This document shows positions 1 through 13,800 of a DNA stretch of 64,000 nt, piece after piece. The stretch comes from Tetrahymena elliotti 4EA. Its lineage: Eukaryota > Ciliophora > Oligohymenophorea > Hymenostomatida > Tetrahymenidae. The notes beneath the pieces are model-generated. The model saw nothing but the letters and a program-made list of their open reading frames with translations, had not been told where the DNA came from and did not search any database. Location: positions 701,881-765,880 of the forward strand of contig JH720302.1 in assembly GCA_000231825.2 (NCBI GenBank), given 5' to 3'. Within the stretch, counting starts at the first letter, position 1. Every line of letters starts with the position of its first letter. Both the position numbers and the translations under genes were made by a program.

Positions 1-3000
1 TGAACATAATCTAAGCAGATTTAAAACAGAAAAAATTAATTTTAAAACAAACAATTTAGTTAATAGGACTACCAGATAATTACTTCTATGACTAAATCAG
101 TAATTCAATTTATACATTATATGAATAGAATTATCAGCTAAATTTCATTAATTTAAATAGAGAAAGAATAACTGAAAATATTTTAACCAATTTCAAAGAA
201 GGAGATATTAACAACTCTTTAATCTGCAGTTAATACATAATTCTGCCATCTCTAAATACTCTACAAGTTTATGATATTATGGAAAAAAAAATAGATTTAA
301 TCAATTTTTCAAGCAACAATAAAATTAAATTTATTTTCAAATTACAAGTAAAATCATTATAATCTAATCCAAATAACAAAAATTTATGGGACATTCCTTT
401 TGATTTTGAAGAGAGATCTAATAATAATGATTCTGAGGATGATAGCTAAAAGCTTATTTGCATAATCGCCTAAGAAGGAAAAAACATAATAATCAACATT
501 ACGAATATAAAAGAAAAACAAAATTTATACTCTTACTAATTAAAGGAATCATTTAAAATAGTAAATATAGTAAGTGATCAATTCAGAAACCTCATTTATT
601 TAGTAAATAATAAAGGATTTACATCTGTATTGTCTTATTCTTTAAAGCCCATAATTGATATTTAAAATGCTTGCCTGAAATAAGCTAAAATTTCATATGA
701 TTCTAATTTTATTTATTCGATTTGCCCAAATGATATAATAATTTATAACGGCAGAAACCTTTAATAATAATTTCCTATAATTAATTAAGGCTTAAGAGAA
801 GTTGATAATTTTATAAATACCAATCACAACAATTACTTTATTGTCATGTCAAAAAATGCACTTTAGTTAATTAAATTAGAATTAGATTCTACTTTTGAAA
901 TTTTATATGAAACTAAACATAATTTTTAATAACTCTTAAATATGAATGTAAAAACTAATGAAAATTCAGAAACATATTTAGAATTTTTGCTATCCTCATA
1001 TGAAAATATTTAACATTCAATAATTCCATTGTAGTAAAACAAAAATTGTAAAAAAAATAAACAACAAAAAAAAACGGCTAAAAAAAAAATCAAAAATGAA
1101 ATAAAGTCACAAAAAAAACTGCAACAAAAAAAAGATAAAAAGAAGCAACCACCAATAAAAAAAAAAGAATTAGAAGAACAAGAAAAAAAGAAATAAAAAA
1201 ACACTACAAAAAATAAAGAAAATAAAGAAAAAAATCAAAATAACCAATAAATTTATTAGACAGATTCTAAAAAAAATAACAAAAATAAAATCCAAACAGA
1301 CAACTCAAGAAACCCAAACTACACAAAAAACATTAAACACAAAAATATCAAAAAAACAAATAAAAAAACAAAAAATTCAAAAGAAAATAACGAAAAGAAG
1401 AAAATGAAAAAGTTTAAAATGACAAATGAGACACAAAAAACAAAGAAACCAACTGACCTTAAAAAAGTTGAAAGAGAGAATATTCAAAACAAAAAAGTAA
1501 AAAATAGAAAAAATAGAAAAAATATAAAAAAAAGTAAAAAAGGTGGCATTGAATAGATAGAAAAAAAAAAAATCAAAGACAGATAAACAAAAAATATACA
1601 AACTAATAAAAGTAATAATATTAGAAACAAAATAAAAAAAGCAAAAACTTAGAAAAAAAAAAAGTAGAAGATAGAAAAGAATAATAAAAATAATGAAGAA
1701 AAAATTTAAAAAAATAAAACAAAAAATACGGAAAAAATAAAAATATCAACCACTAAAAAAATCAACAATCAAAATATTTCAAATCAAGCAGTTAAATCAG
1801 CATAAATATCAAAAATAAAAAAAACAAAAGAAACAAAAAAAAAAAATATAGAAAACAAAAATACTGAAGACCCGAAATAACTTAAACTAGAACAGATAAA
1901 ACCAAAAAAAAAAGAAAATAAATCGAAAACTTCTAAATCTCAAAACTTGAAAAACCCGAAGCCAACAAATGCACAAAAAAACAAAAAAGATAATTAAGCT
2001 GAAAAAGCTGAAATAAACAATAAAAACCCGAATAAATCAAGGGAGTCTCAAAATATAAAAACACTCAAAGCAATCAAATAACACATCAAAAGCAAGAACG
2101 CAGAGAATTAATTAAAATAACCAAATCAACCATAAATCCAGAAGAATGAGAAATATGATAAAGGAAATATAAACAATACTAATACCTAAAAGACCGAACT
2201 CACAACTCTCAAAGAAGAATAAAAAGAAGTAAAAGGAATTAAATCAAGCAAATCGAGAAAATTTAAAGATAAAAAACCGAAAAGACACCTAATGAGAGTT
2301 AATAGAGTGGCTGAAGAAAACATAGAAAAAAAAAAAATATAAAAAAGTGAAAAAAGTGAAAACACTGAAGCTTAAACAAGCTAAAGAAACAAAGGAAATA
2401 AAGCAAAGAGTTAAGACAGTAAAAACATAAACAAAAAAAACACAAAAGGGACAAGAGAGGCAACTGACAATAAAAATAATGAAATAACAAAAACAAAAGA
2501 TAAAATAAGTAAGTGAAAACAGCAAAGAGAAGAAAATGGAACTACTAAAAATAGTAAAAAAAAAGGAAAGGTAGGAAAAGAAAATACAGAAAATAGTAAA
2601 AATAAGAACAATAAAGCCACAAAAGCGACAAGGCAAGCAAAAAATTCAAAAAAAGCTAAGACCAATACCACAAATTAAATAAATGAGGAAAAGAAAGCTG
2701 AAAGAAGTGAAGAAAAATAAGAAAAACAAGAAATTACAGAATAAATAAAATAAAAAAAAAAAAAAAAAAATAACACTATTACTTAAAATGTAGCTAGGAT
2801 ATATGGAAATAATTTAGGATCTACTTTGAGAAGCATTCGCATAGATATGGGAGGCATAAAAACTTCAAGAGATTCTAGTATAATAAAATAATTAAATAAT
2901 ATGATTTAGATTTAATAATTTAAAAGTGGTGATCAGATTTATTTTAATAAAATATAACTGCTTGATGAAGAGGATAATCCTTTATAAATCCTTGGCAGCA

Positions 3001-5882
3001 ACTCTAATTAATTAGATAGTAACTAGTATAGTAGTAATGTTTTATCAATAATGCAAAAAATAAGTATTTCTTTGAATTGGGATTAATAGAGTTAATAAAT
3101 ACAGTGCATAGGTGAAATTTCCTCAAAGTTATTAACAAATAATAGTTTTAAGCTGTAAGCATAAATAATTTACAAACCAAATAGCGAAATGACTCTCTCA
3201 GTAATTTCAAATACATTTGCTAAGCTTTTAGATTCCAAAGGAAACATTTATTTATCATAAGGATATCTTTAAGAAAATATGTCAATCTTTTTTGAAAGTT
3301 GTTCATTAGGATAAATCATAAAGCAGTAAAGTAATTCAATAATCTGTGAAGATTGCCCTGAAGGAAAATATTCTTTAAGTTTATCAGATAACTAGTGTCA
3401 GTAATGTCCAGAATCAGCAGTTAAATGTTACTAGTCAACAATTCAACTTAAAAATGGATATTGGAGAGAAAATGAATAAACAGATAAAATTATATATTGT
3501 TTTTGGAATCCAGATAATTGCTAAGCTGAATCATCTAAATCAAAAGTAAATTTTAAGCTTTTTATTTTTCATATTATAAATAAGATAAATCATTCCTATT
3601 ATTTTCATTATTCATTTTATAAATTTTAAGGAGAAATAGTAAAATAAATAAAGAATTTAAATAAAAAACTTTGAAGAAACAAAGTAATTATATTAATTCT
3701 CTCATAACCTCAATATTAAAAATAATAAATTTAATTATTTTAAGTGAAAACCTTTCCTCCCTAAATATTTTTTTTCATTTTATAAAAAATCTACATATTT
3801 TAAACTAATTTTTTTCTAATTACATTAAAAGTAATATTGTGCAGTTGGGTATAAAGGTCCTCTCTGCTATTCTTGTGACACTTATGGGGAAATATGGGGA
3901 TAAAGATATTAATAAATTTTTGGGAAAGGTGATTGTCAAAGCTGTGAAGAAAATTGGATGATAATAGTCATCCATAATCTAATTTTATTTTTAATTATAT
4001 TTCTCTACATATTTATTCTATTAAAAAGCATAATAAATAGATAATAAGCCAAATTAGCTGGTTATTATATCACCAAAATGGAAATGCTTTACTTGGGATC
4101 AACATGTATTTTTTCAAAATTCATTTCAAACTTTTTCATATAAAAACATAAAATGAAATTTTTTTAAAATAAGCTCCATTTCGAGATTAATTTCAAAAAT
4201 GTTAATTTAAAACTAAAAGCATTTACTTGCTTCTTAATTTATTTATTGATTAATTTTTCTTTTTTAGTAATTAGACAAGACAAATCTTAAATCCTTTCAA
4301 AAATGTTAACAGATCACCTTTAGATACTATCTTTATTGAATCTCTTTTCTATAAATACTTCAAGATACTTAGTATTTCCAATTTAAGTATCTGGCAATTC
4401 TTTAAGTTTAACAAACAAGTCTATTGATTGCTTTTTCTCTAATTATCCAAATTTACAACCACTTTGGTTTTATTAATCTTTGTGGTCATTGTCTCTACCA
4501 ATCTTAATCATCTTTTTTTACTTAATTATTGGAATTCTTCTAAAAATATTAAAAAATAACAAGAATATCTTAAATTACATGAGTACCTCTTTGATCTTTA
4601 TTTATTTTTACTTTTTCCCAATGGTTGTTATGCTATTAAGTAGATCTTTAAATTGTCTTCAAATAGGTGGCAAAAATTATATGGATTTAGATATTAATAT
4701 ATTATGTTATGACTCATAGTATCATCAGCCCTATATTTTCTTTTTTTTCATACCTCTACTAATGATTTGGACATTAGTAATTCCACTGTACTTATTTTTA
4801 AAGATAAGAAAAGGAAAAACCAAAAAATGGGGTCTGTTTATTGAAATAAAATATTCTTTTATCTTTGCTGGATATAAAGACAAATTTTATTATTGGGAAT
4901 TTGGTAAACTTATTTATAAATCAATAATCATTTTAATATCAACATTATTCCAACAGTCGAATAACTTAAAAGTAAAATTGTTCTTTTTTTGATAAAATTA
5001 AATTAAATTTTTTTCAAATTAAAATAAAATTATTAAGGTTTGCATGTAATATGCAGCTATTCTATTTAAGATTTACGTAGTATTTAAGATATAGCCTTAC
5101 TAAATATAGACCTTTAATTATCTTTTACAAAAATCAGCTATCATATGTGCCTTTTCTCTAATATTAAGTTAAATTATTGCAACAGATGCAAATATGAATA
5201 CTATTTTATTTTTGATGACAATTTCCTTATTAATATTGTCTAACCTATTTTACATTATTTAATTAGTATGTGGTATATGCCTCATTACAATATCAAGTTA
5301 TTCTAATAATAATAGCAGATTTTAAAATTGCCTCTTGTATTTCATTAAAAAATATCCCTCCTTTTTTGAAAGAATGTAGATATAAAAACACTAAATTAAA
5401 ATTAGCTCTCTTTTTAAAATAAAGCATGTTAAAATCAAAATTAGATAGCTTGTTCAATATTTTAGATCAAACTAATTTTTTACAACAGATTCTGTGTAAT
5501 AGCATTTTAGTCTCTAAAGAACTATTACTGGTTCACCTAAATAGGAAATTACAAATTCATCATCTAGATTTTATTTAAAAAGTCAAATGAGTTAGACACC
5601 GATATCAAACTAAACAAAAAAAACAAATTCATTCAAAAATATGAGAGAAAAATGGTCATATTATTCAAGAAAAACAAAAGATAGTCCATTAAGTAAATAG
5701 AGATTGCTAAATAAATTTATTTATTAAATTATATTTAAAACTAATTAGATTAACAATTTTAAGAGCTAGCAATTACGAGAAACATGTAAAACTTCACTCA
5801 AAACGAAGAATGTACAACCTAGATTTCAGCAGAAGATAATTTTAATAAGCAGATTAAGCTTCTCATAAATTAAAATAAATGA
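1..5882 (+). CDS. Large Cys-rich, Lys-rich multipass membrane protein (5' end outside window)
   Basis: The frame is open from position 3 under the ciliate code and has no start codon that must be the first, so the gene begins upstream. The first ~330 residues look like a folded, possibly beta-propeller-like region. Positions ~1030-2770 encode an extreme Lys/Asn/Gln/Glu-rich stretch with an A19 run at 2752-2770. A Cys-rich segment follows (CEDCPEGKYS, then NGYWRE), and after an intron CAVGYKGPLCYSCD, a motif pair I know from ciliate surface membrane proteins. At least five or six hydrophobic helices follow (3955-5300). Introns: 3546-3831 (phase 0), 4972-5037 (phase 0), 5693-5748 (phase 1); the last restores a frame ending in TGA at 5880-5882. 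One in-frame TGA lies at 2514. It disappears if a 66-bp GTAAGT..TAG intron at 2509-2574 is spliced. Function unknown; a cell-surface or sensory role is only inference. Confidence 0.75.
2509..2574 (+). other. Candidate intron removing an in-frame TGA
   Basis: The Lys-rich frame of the gene spanning 1-5882 meets a TGA at 2514-2516. A canonical donor GTAAGT starts at 2509 and a TAG acceptor ends at 2574. The 66-bp interval is divisible by three, so splicing it keeps the frame used on both sides. Unlike the other introns here it is purine-rich with no T-rich tract. A 42-bp alternative (2513-2554) also works arithmetically. If neither is used, the gene is split or broken here. Confidence 0.4.
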
Positions 5883-6325
5883 GTAGTTTTATTAATATAT
5901 AGACCTTGTTTCTTTTAAAAACTAAATTGAAATTAAAAATATTTTTTTTATTGATTCATAAAATTTTTTGATAAAAAATTTTGAATCCATGAAATTCCAA
6001 GTTAATTGTGTGATTTAATTTTTATTTGGTATTCAAAGTTCTTTATTTCTTCATTATATTTTTTATAAAAAAATAAAATAGAGATAATTTTTAAAAGATA
6101 CATAAAGAAAACCAAATAAAAAAACAATAAATGAATAATAGTTTAAATTTTCATAGTAAAAATGTCCATTAAGATAGAAAAATTATTTTATAGTTAAATT
6201 TGTTACAAATGATAAAAAAATGATTGTGATTTTATGAATTACTAATTAAATTATTAGGACTTTATTTAAAAATAAATTAAATTTTATTTATAATAGAGAA
6301 TATTATTTTTTATAAATTTGTTTAT
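5883..6325. other. Intergenic, convergent 3' ends
   Basis: About 440 bp of A+T-rich sequence between the TGA at 5880 and the antisense TGA at 6326. The two genes converge here. I see no coding signal, RNA gene or repeat. Confidence 0.6.
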
Positions 6326-8275
6326 TCATTGATTGATACTTTAGTTAGAAATTCTTTCCTTCTCAGTTTATTACTCAGCTAGTAAAGACTCACTATTTCT
6401 TACAGACTAAACTCTTAAATCTGAATATAATACACTTGGATCTACTATACCATTTGAAGCTGAACGATCGCTGTTATCTTCTTCAACAAATTACTAAGCT
6501 ATTTCAACCACATCATAGAAACTGCCATTCCATAAATATAAATGCTCACTTCTTTTATATGCAAAGAGCAGTATGAAGAGACCCATAATAGGATAGTTGA
6601 TGCAAGAATATGGCCATTAATGAATATTAAATGTAGCTATTATCATGTATACTATAGAGCTAAAGAAATAACCAAATAATCCTAGATAGGTAAAAGCTCT
6701 AGTATTATAGTTTTGATAGCTTCTATCGTAACGATAGCAGTAATTAATTAAAATACCAGGGAATGCTGTGCCTGTTACAGGTAGCCAAGAACAATATTTA
6801 TCATAAATAATATTTATGCTTCTAACAGCTATTAAGAAAGGTTCATTATATTAGTTAATAAATAAAATATCATAGCTCAAATCTTCATGAGTGTAAACAA
6901 CTAAAGCTCCTATAGCATCTACAAGCAAGCAAATAGACAAAAACATGAATGCTTACTTCAAAGATTTAAATTTTAATAATTTCATGAGAGATCCTAGTAA
7001 AAATAATGCAAGTATATCACTAAAGTACCAAGTTTTACCAAAGTAAAGCCATAGAAATTCAAGGATTGCAGTAATACACAAGCTTATCAAATCCATCAGC
7101 TAAAATTTAAAAAATTAAGTCTAGAAGAAAATATGTTAAACTTATTTCTTAATGCATTTGCAATGGCAGAGCAATTCATTTGTAAAAAACCATGTAGAAA
7201 AGATTGTGACAATAGCCATAATTATATTCATGATGAATTCTAGTTTGTCATGATCAATGTAAATATTGGAGATTCCAATAGAAATCACAAGAAAAGCATA
7301 CACAGAAGCATGATAATATTTCAATTCATATCTCTCAAATTTTCTATTGATTTAAATTTAACTATAAGAACTCCGAGTAGTTTAATTGCTTTGAGGTCTA
7401 GTCTGAGAAACAGAAGATATGCTCAAAGGAGTAGAGTAAATAGCCATAACAAGTACTATTATACTTAGTATTATGACTAATATGTTTAAACTTACAGCAT
7501 ACTTTACAGGTCTAAATTATTCATCACAAACAAAGAAATAATAAACATTAATAGACTCTGATATTTGATCATTATCATTCAGTGCTGCTAATGTTTGATC
7601 TTTTGCTCTAGCTTTTGTTTAGGCGCTTTTTATGCTTATAGTAATAGAAATAGCAGTCCAATAATTTTCAAAGTTATAATTAGAAGGACAGTTTAAGCTT
7701 ATTTAGAAAAGACCTTATTCTCCTTTCTTAATCAAAGCCTCATTTTTCTTAGGAGCTGGATGAGGTAAACCTAAATAATTAATACTTGGTTTCAGGCCAT
7801 TTGTGAATTCTGGAGTTGCTGTCATTGAAATAATGATATCATAATCTTTATCTAAATTTTGAATCACTAAGCCAGGATTATTATCTTTGTCGTAGTTATA
7901 ATTATATAAATTTTATGGGCGGGAGCAGCATTACCTATTCCACAAACTCTAATCAAATTTATTAGAAAGCTCAAAGTCATTATAAACATTTAGACTCTCT
8001 CCTTATTAAATTGATTGAATCTAAGTATTATATTATATTGAAATATTCAACTTTTGCGAATTTTACAAAATTTGTTGATCAGTTAACAATTCTTAAAACT
8101 TATATTCTTCATTTTGATCAAAACTTTGCTTTTGGATATCCTCCTATGGACAACCATCAGACAGAAAATGATGATGCTTTTAATCACTGTAGTTATCTAA
8201 GTTAGTACAATAAATAATAGATCCAAAAATGATAATAAGAGATATTTGAAAATTAATCCCTAAAATGTGCTTCAT
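6326..8275 (-). CDS. Signal peptide peptidase-like (SPPL) family protein, catalytic motifs degenerate
   Basis: A single uninterrupted 649-residue frame. It starts with a signal peptide (MKHILGINFQ, then a hydrophobic run), has a ~250-residue luminal region, then about eight or nine hydrophobic helices. Family landmarks are clear in the second half: WYFSDILALFLLG (W..DI.G), SLKQ, and PGILINYCYRYD, which corresponds to the PGLLVAYC.RFD segment after TM7 of SPPL proteins, followed by an R.E..LW.G segment. These enzymes are GxGD intramembrane aspartyl proteases that cut type II membrane stubs in ER, Golgi or endosomes. Here TM6 reads LLVDAIGA (Asp at about residue 453, but Val replaces the Tyr of YD). 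TM7 reads LPVTGTAFPG where GLGD is expected, so the second Asp is absent. The PAL motif region reads QWPYSCIN. It is therefore probably a pseudoprotease. No introns. The luminal domain is not one I recognise as a PA domain. Confidence 0.8.
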
Positions 8276-9404
8276 TTATAAAAAGGTATTATTTGCTATG
8301 CTAATCGAAACGTATTACTAATTAATCTATTTTATTTTTTTAACTTAAAATACAATTATATTCTATTTTAATATTTTTTAGCCTGTAATAATATAATTGC
8401 CTTACTAACAAATTTTAGATTATTTTAATAGCCTTAATAAATAAAAATTGATAATTTCTTTATTGATTTGTCTTGAGTAAATTAATTAATTTTCTTTCTT
8501 TTTTAACTAAAACAAAGGAAAGTAAGAAGAATTACACTTTTTATATTTGTTTTAATCATACCCAATAGTTGATAAAGATATTATCTATTGCCTTTTGTCC
8601 ACTCGTCAGGAAAAAATTGCTATTGTGCATAGTTGATAAAATTAAAACATTAAAAATATCAAAATATTTAGCATTCAATCTAAATTCTAAAGACAAAATA
8701 ATATATTTTCATTTAAATTAGATTTTTTAATTTAATTGAAGAGCAAGATTTTAAGTTTTTCGGTATATGATAAACAAGTATTTTTTTTAATATATCAATT
8801 AACTGACAAAAATCAAATGAAAAATAATTCAATTCTTCAAAGTATTGAAAATAATTATACCACAACCCTAAATATTATTATTCATCCTAATAACCTAATA
8901 AATATGAAGAGTTTTATATGAAAAAATAGTTGCAAAAACATTTGTATTAAATTTAGAATAATTTATTTAATTTTAAATAATTGCTTTTAATTTCACACAT
9001 TATTATGATTTTCATTTTAATACTCATAAAGTTTTTTTTTGTTTTATAAATAGTTAAATAATATGTGTTTGTTTATTTTTAAAAATTAATATTTTTAGAT
9101 AATTTATTATCAAATTTGCAGGGATAGCAATTAAATTCCAATAAAATTTGTTAGCAAACCCGGTTTTTTGTAGATATCGGTGATAGAAGAATTGATTTAA
9201 TAAATTTATTAGAATGATTATTGATTGATACTAACTTTTCTGACTAGCTACTTATATATGTTTCTTTTGAATTTAAAAGGAGAATCTATTAAAATTTTAA
9301 AAATATTTATTATTTTCGATAAAGTTTGATATTTCAAAACATTTAAAAAATAAAAAAACCATAAATAGTTAGGGAGATACTAAACAATAATATAGCAAGC
9401 TGAA
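8276..9404. other. Intergenic, divergent promoters
   Basis: About 1.1 kb between two divergent genes, so it should hold both promoters. It is A/T homopolymer-rich. A 61-codon frame at 8736-8921 has no family features or coding bias and I do not call it. Confidence 0.5.
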
Positions 9405-9923
9405 ATGGACGTTGAAGATAACAATTAGAATAATGGTATGCTTGGGTTAATTCTCAAAAATGATTAAAGAGTAGAAGTTGATCCTAGATTTAAGAATGTA
9501 TCTGTTTTAGTAAAAGAATTGTCTGAAACAAATAATGGAGAAGATATTCCTATTTCTCAAATTTCTATTGAAATGCTTAATGTTATTTTAGATTACTGCA
9601 AGCGCCATAACTGGAACCCTCCCAAGGTTTCTAAGCCCTTGCAATCTGCTGAATTATAAAAAAATTTGAGTGAACAAGACTATCTTTTCATAAAAGATTA
9701 TCCAATTTATAAAGATAATCGCTTAAATGATTTATTATAGGCCGCTTATTATTTGCAAATATAAAATTTATATGATGTATGCATTTGCAGAATTGCTACA
9801 GAATTCTACTTTGGCAAAGACCAAAGCAGCTTCGATGATCTTAAAAAGAAATTACAAGTTACTGAAGATCTTACAATTGAATAAGAAGAAAAAATACAAA
9901 AAGAATATCCTTGGATTTAATGA
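9405..9923 (+). CDS. Skp1-family protein (SCF ubiquitin ligase adaptor)
   Basis: Intronless, 172 residues, close to the usual ~160 of Skp1. Skp1 links F-box proteins to the Cul1 scaffold of SCF ubiquitin ligases. The N-terminal BTB/POZ-like half (about residues 12-75) contains VEVDPRFKNVS and ILDYCKRHNWNPP (family: V..WC.HH..DPP). The C-terminal Skp1 dimerisation domain is well conserved: LNDLLQAAYYLQIQNLYDVC (family L..LI.AANYLDIK.LLD..C), then FGKDQSSFDDLKKKL, EEKIQKEYPWI. The normal C-terminus NQWCEE is replaced by YPWIQ. The linker between the halves is long. Start ATG chosen because it precedes the first BTB strand with an A-rich leader (CTGAAATGG). Several Skp1 paralogues are common in ciliates, so I do not assign it as the main SKP1. 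Confidence 0.92.
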
Positions 9924-10805
9924 AAATTATTAAATATTATTTTAAATTAGTATTTCAAGCAAGCTATATATACACAATATATCATACATATTCATAGAAA
10001 TTATTTTTCAATTCAAATGTCTTTAGCTTCAATCAATTATATAGGTATTGATTTTTTCATTTAAATAAATATACCGCCAAATTATTTTGTTAAATTAGTT
10101 CATTTAAAGCAAAAAAAATATTTAAATGATCTCATAGAATAGCTATTTTTTTGTAAATATTTCATGCATTTCTTAAACAATTTAAAAATTCATTTTAAAA
10201 TATTTTCTTTGATTTCAAATAAAGAAAAAGAGAAATCATTTATTTTTTAAAATTTTCCTATTTAAAAAATAAAATGAAATTCAAAATTTTATGGACACAT
10301 TAAATTTAGAAAGATCAAATTATTTTTTAGCTTTAAATTAACAAAAATGATAGCAAAGCAAAAAAATTTTGAGATAAATCAATATTTATTCAAATTTGTT
10401 CATTAAAAAGTGTATTTTTGAGGTATTTTCAACAATTTGCATTCATTTTTTAACAAAAAGCCTGAAGAATTCCCTTCATTTTTTTAATAATTTGAAATTT
10501 ATTACAGGCCATTATTTATTATTAGTAAGAACCAACTATATGCCTTTTTTGTTTAAATAATTACAAAATCCCTTTTGGATATTTTGATTTAGAAAATATG
10601 AATTATTTTAAACTCTTTTTTTCCAAATATTAATTAGTTAAGTAAAATTTAAAAAATTAGATTGATTATAAACGTAAAATGTAGAGATATTTATTTACAA
10701 ATCATAATAATTTTTGACAAAAAGGTAGTGAATTATTTAATCAATCTGAAAAGAGTTGAATAGAAGGAAAATTTTATTTATAAAATGGAATAGATATTGA
10801 ATCAC
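9924..10805. other. Intergenic, convergent 3' ends
   Basis: About 880 bp of A+T-rich DNA between the TGA of the Skp1-like gene and the antisense TGA at 10806. No supported feature. Confidence 0.6.
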
Positions 10806-13800
10806 TCATTAATGAGAATCTACAGATGAATTAGATGGTTTATACATGTAAGGGGAGGAATCTTAGAAATTAGACTAAGTGTAAGAGCCTGATGCTTTAT
10901 TGAGATGACTATTTATATACTCAGATCCAAATTACTCTTTGATAAATAGATTTTCTCTTTCTTTATTGATATAAGCTTGATTAAAGTTACTGTTTTAATC
11001 AATAGCTTTTAACTAGGTCATAAAATCATTTAAGTTAAAAGGTTACATAGAATGGGTACCTCCATTAATTTTATTTTCTTGGTTATTTACAGTTATTTTG
11101 TAGGGATTATTTTCATTATTTGAAAAAACTCTGTTGTGAGTTTAATTTAATGGTGGTTTTTTAAATACTTATTAAGTCTCATTGTTTCTTGACTGCATAA
11201 AGTTATTTGTAAGAACTTCATTTAAGCTATTATCTCTCCTGTGTTTATTATTATGCAAACTTGAAGATCTAGCATGATTCATTGAAGGAACATTATAATT
11301 TATATTTGAAGTGTTAACATTTTCTTTTCTTGTTAAAAAGGAATTATCTTCATAAGCTTAAGATATCAAAGAAGCGTTTAACACTGATAACTTTTTATTA
11401 TCAAACTCCTTAATTGCTTCACTCTTTAAAGATTATATAGTCCTTTACATCATTTGTAAATCCCTCTTTTCTGTCTCAATATGACGAACATCTTATTAGA
11501 TTTTCTTTTCTTTCATAAGCAATTCATGCTATTATCTATCTAATTTTTCTTTCTCTTACATAAATGTTGATCTAAACTCCAAAATACTACTTTGTTCTTC
11601 CTAAATTTTTTTTTGTAATTCAAAAAGCTTTTTCTGCTCAGCATCTAACTCACTTCTTTCATGATAAGAAACACTTGAGACTTTTTTGAAATCCATTTCT
11701 TTTCTGCTTAGCTCAAGTTCTTTCAACTCCAAAATCTATTTTTTTTAAAAAAAGTAATAAATATTAAATAAAATGAATTAAAAAGTTAGTTAACACAAAC
11801 CTTTTGTCTTTTCAACAAATTTTCTTCCTAATCAATCAACTTTTATCTAATTTCTTCATTCTCTCTTATCTTAGCTTTATGCATCGCTTCTAATTTAGTT
11901 ACTTGTGTTTCATTTGCTTATCTTTGTTTTTCAAATAGAACAATTTGCATCTCAAAATCTCTGTATTTCTATTCATATTCTTCTTTTATCTTTAATCTAT
12001 TTTTTTTGATAATAATTTTAGTAAAAACATTAGAAAAGGTTTAATTAAAATTCACCTTTCATCTTGTGTCAAGCTCTTTTCGTTTATCAACTCTTATCTC
12101 TCTATGATTAGTTGTCTTTTTTTGTCTTACTCTTAAGAAGATATCTAATCTTATAATTCTTACAATCTATTATATTCTCTCTTAAGCAGTACTTTTTCTG
12201 CTTCTATTTCTTAACGTAATAGAGATTCTCTGCTATCTAAATCCTCTCTCATCTTACTCAAACGTATTCTTTCATTCTCCAAATAATCTTGTTCAACCCT
12301 CAATTTTTTTTCTTGCATAAGCAGTTTCTCCTCTCTTTCCCTTAAATCATCATCTTAATTTTTTTTCACTATTATTAAAAATAAAAAAATGTTTTAATTT
12401 TCATTAATTATTAACAATATAATTAATACCCTCATTATGATTTTCATATTTATTCGTTAAATTGTTAAGTTTATCTGCATTTAATCTGATTTCTTCTGTG
12501 AGAGATATCATTTTCTATGATTATTCAATTTGTCTTTTCAGCATTTCTGATTCTTATTAGAATGTTCTTTGCATTTGTTGCTTTTCATATTCCCAGGTTG
12601 ATTCTTTAGATTTTAATTCTGATTCATGAAGTATTTTTAATCTCTCTTTTTCTGTCTTTAAGAGATTTTGCATTTCTTCAACTATATTTTCTCTAATTTT
12701 CTTTTCATGCTATAGTTGTTCTTCATGATTTTATCTCATAAGTTGAATTTAGCCTTCATAATTATTTCTTATCATAGTTATCTAATGGATAGTTTCTTCT
12801 TAAATTTATTTCTTCGTCTCTTCAAACACTTTTGTATTTTTAAAAAAATCTTAGCTATTTGTTTCTTTATTGAAAACTTCAGTATTTCTAAAAGACTCTT
12901 CTTGATTAAAAGACTCTTAGACTCTAACAAATGAAGGCTGAGCTGGTTATCTTTAAGTTGTATTATAAGTAATTTATTTAGTTGTCACTTCATTGAACAA
13001 TTTAGGTTGAGTATTACTGAGTTCAGACTGATTTCTTATTTATTGCTATTAAATATTAGGCTTTTGCATCATAAAATTAGAATCGCTAGGCTTATCTAAA
13101 GAATCTAAAATCGAACTTTTATCTGTTTTTAATTGTATTTGAGCAGAAGCTATTCTATTATTACTAATATTAGGTTCATCTTGCTTATTATTTTAATTTG
13201 TATAATCACCAAAGTCATTTCTATCTCTATATATATTATTTGTATTCCCAAATCTATTTCCATTTCTCCCTCCTGTAGTATCTCCAAAAGTTTCATTTCT
13301 ATCTAGAAACATATTATTGGGGCTCTTATTATTATTAATATTATTGTTGTTGTTGTTGTCTTCAAAAAAGTTTTTATTATCATTAAACAAATTGTTCTAG
13401 TTCTATTGTGGTTTCTAAGATCCATCAAACTCATCATGAGTTTTCAATAATCTAGGGGGCTTTGCTAATTTGTTAACAATAAATTTTCAAAATTAAAGAA
13501 AACAAAAAATGCTTGAATAAATGAATTACAATTATTATCAGCAGATTTTTCTCTGTTCAAACCTCTGTTTCTAGAAGGTAGTCTAGATAGAGTTGGGTTG
13601 TATCCACCAAGATCGTTATCATCGTCTAATTGGTTTGCTGTTTTGGAAGGGTTTTCATCAAAGATAGATCTCTTAGCGGATGAAGGAGCTTATAAAGGTG
13701 AATTGCTTTTATCATCTTTTTGCTAGATGTTTTAACTTATTTTTCTTGTAGAACTTCTTCCTCTTCTGCTATGAAAATTATCTATATTTAAAAAATCATC

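Noticed and set aside
1010..2671. Several minus-strand Phe-rich frames opposite the Lys-rich region
   Set aside because: They are the mirror of a poly-Lys/Asn coding stretch on the plus strand; composition is pure antisense shadow with no protein features.
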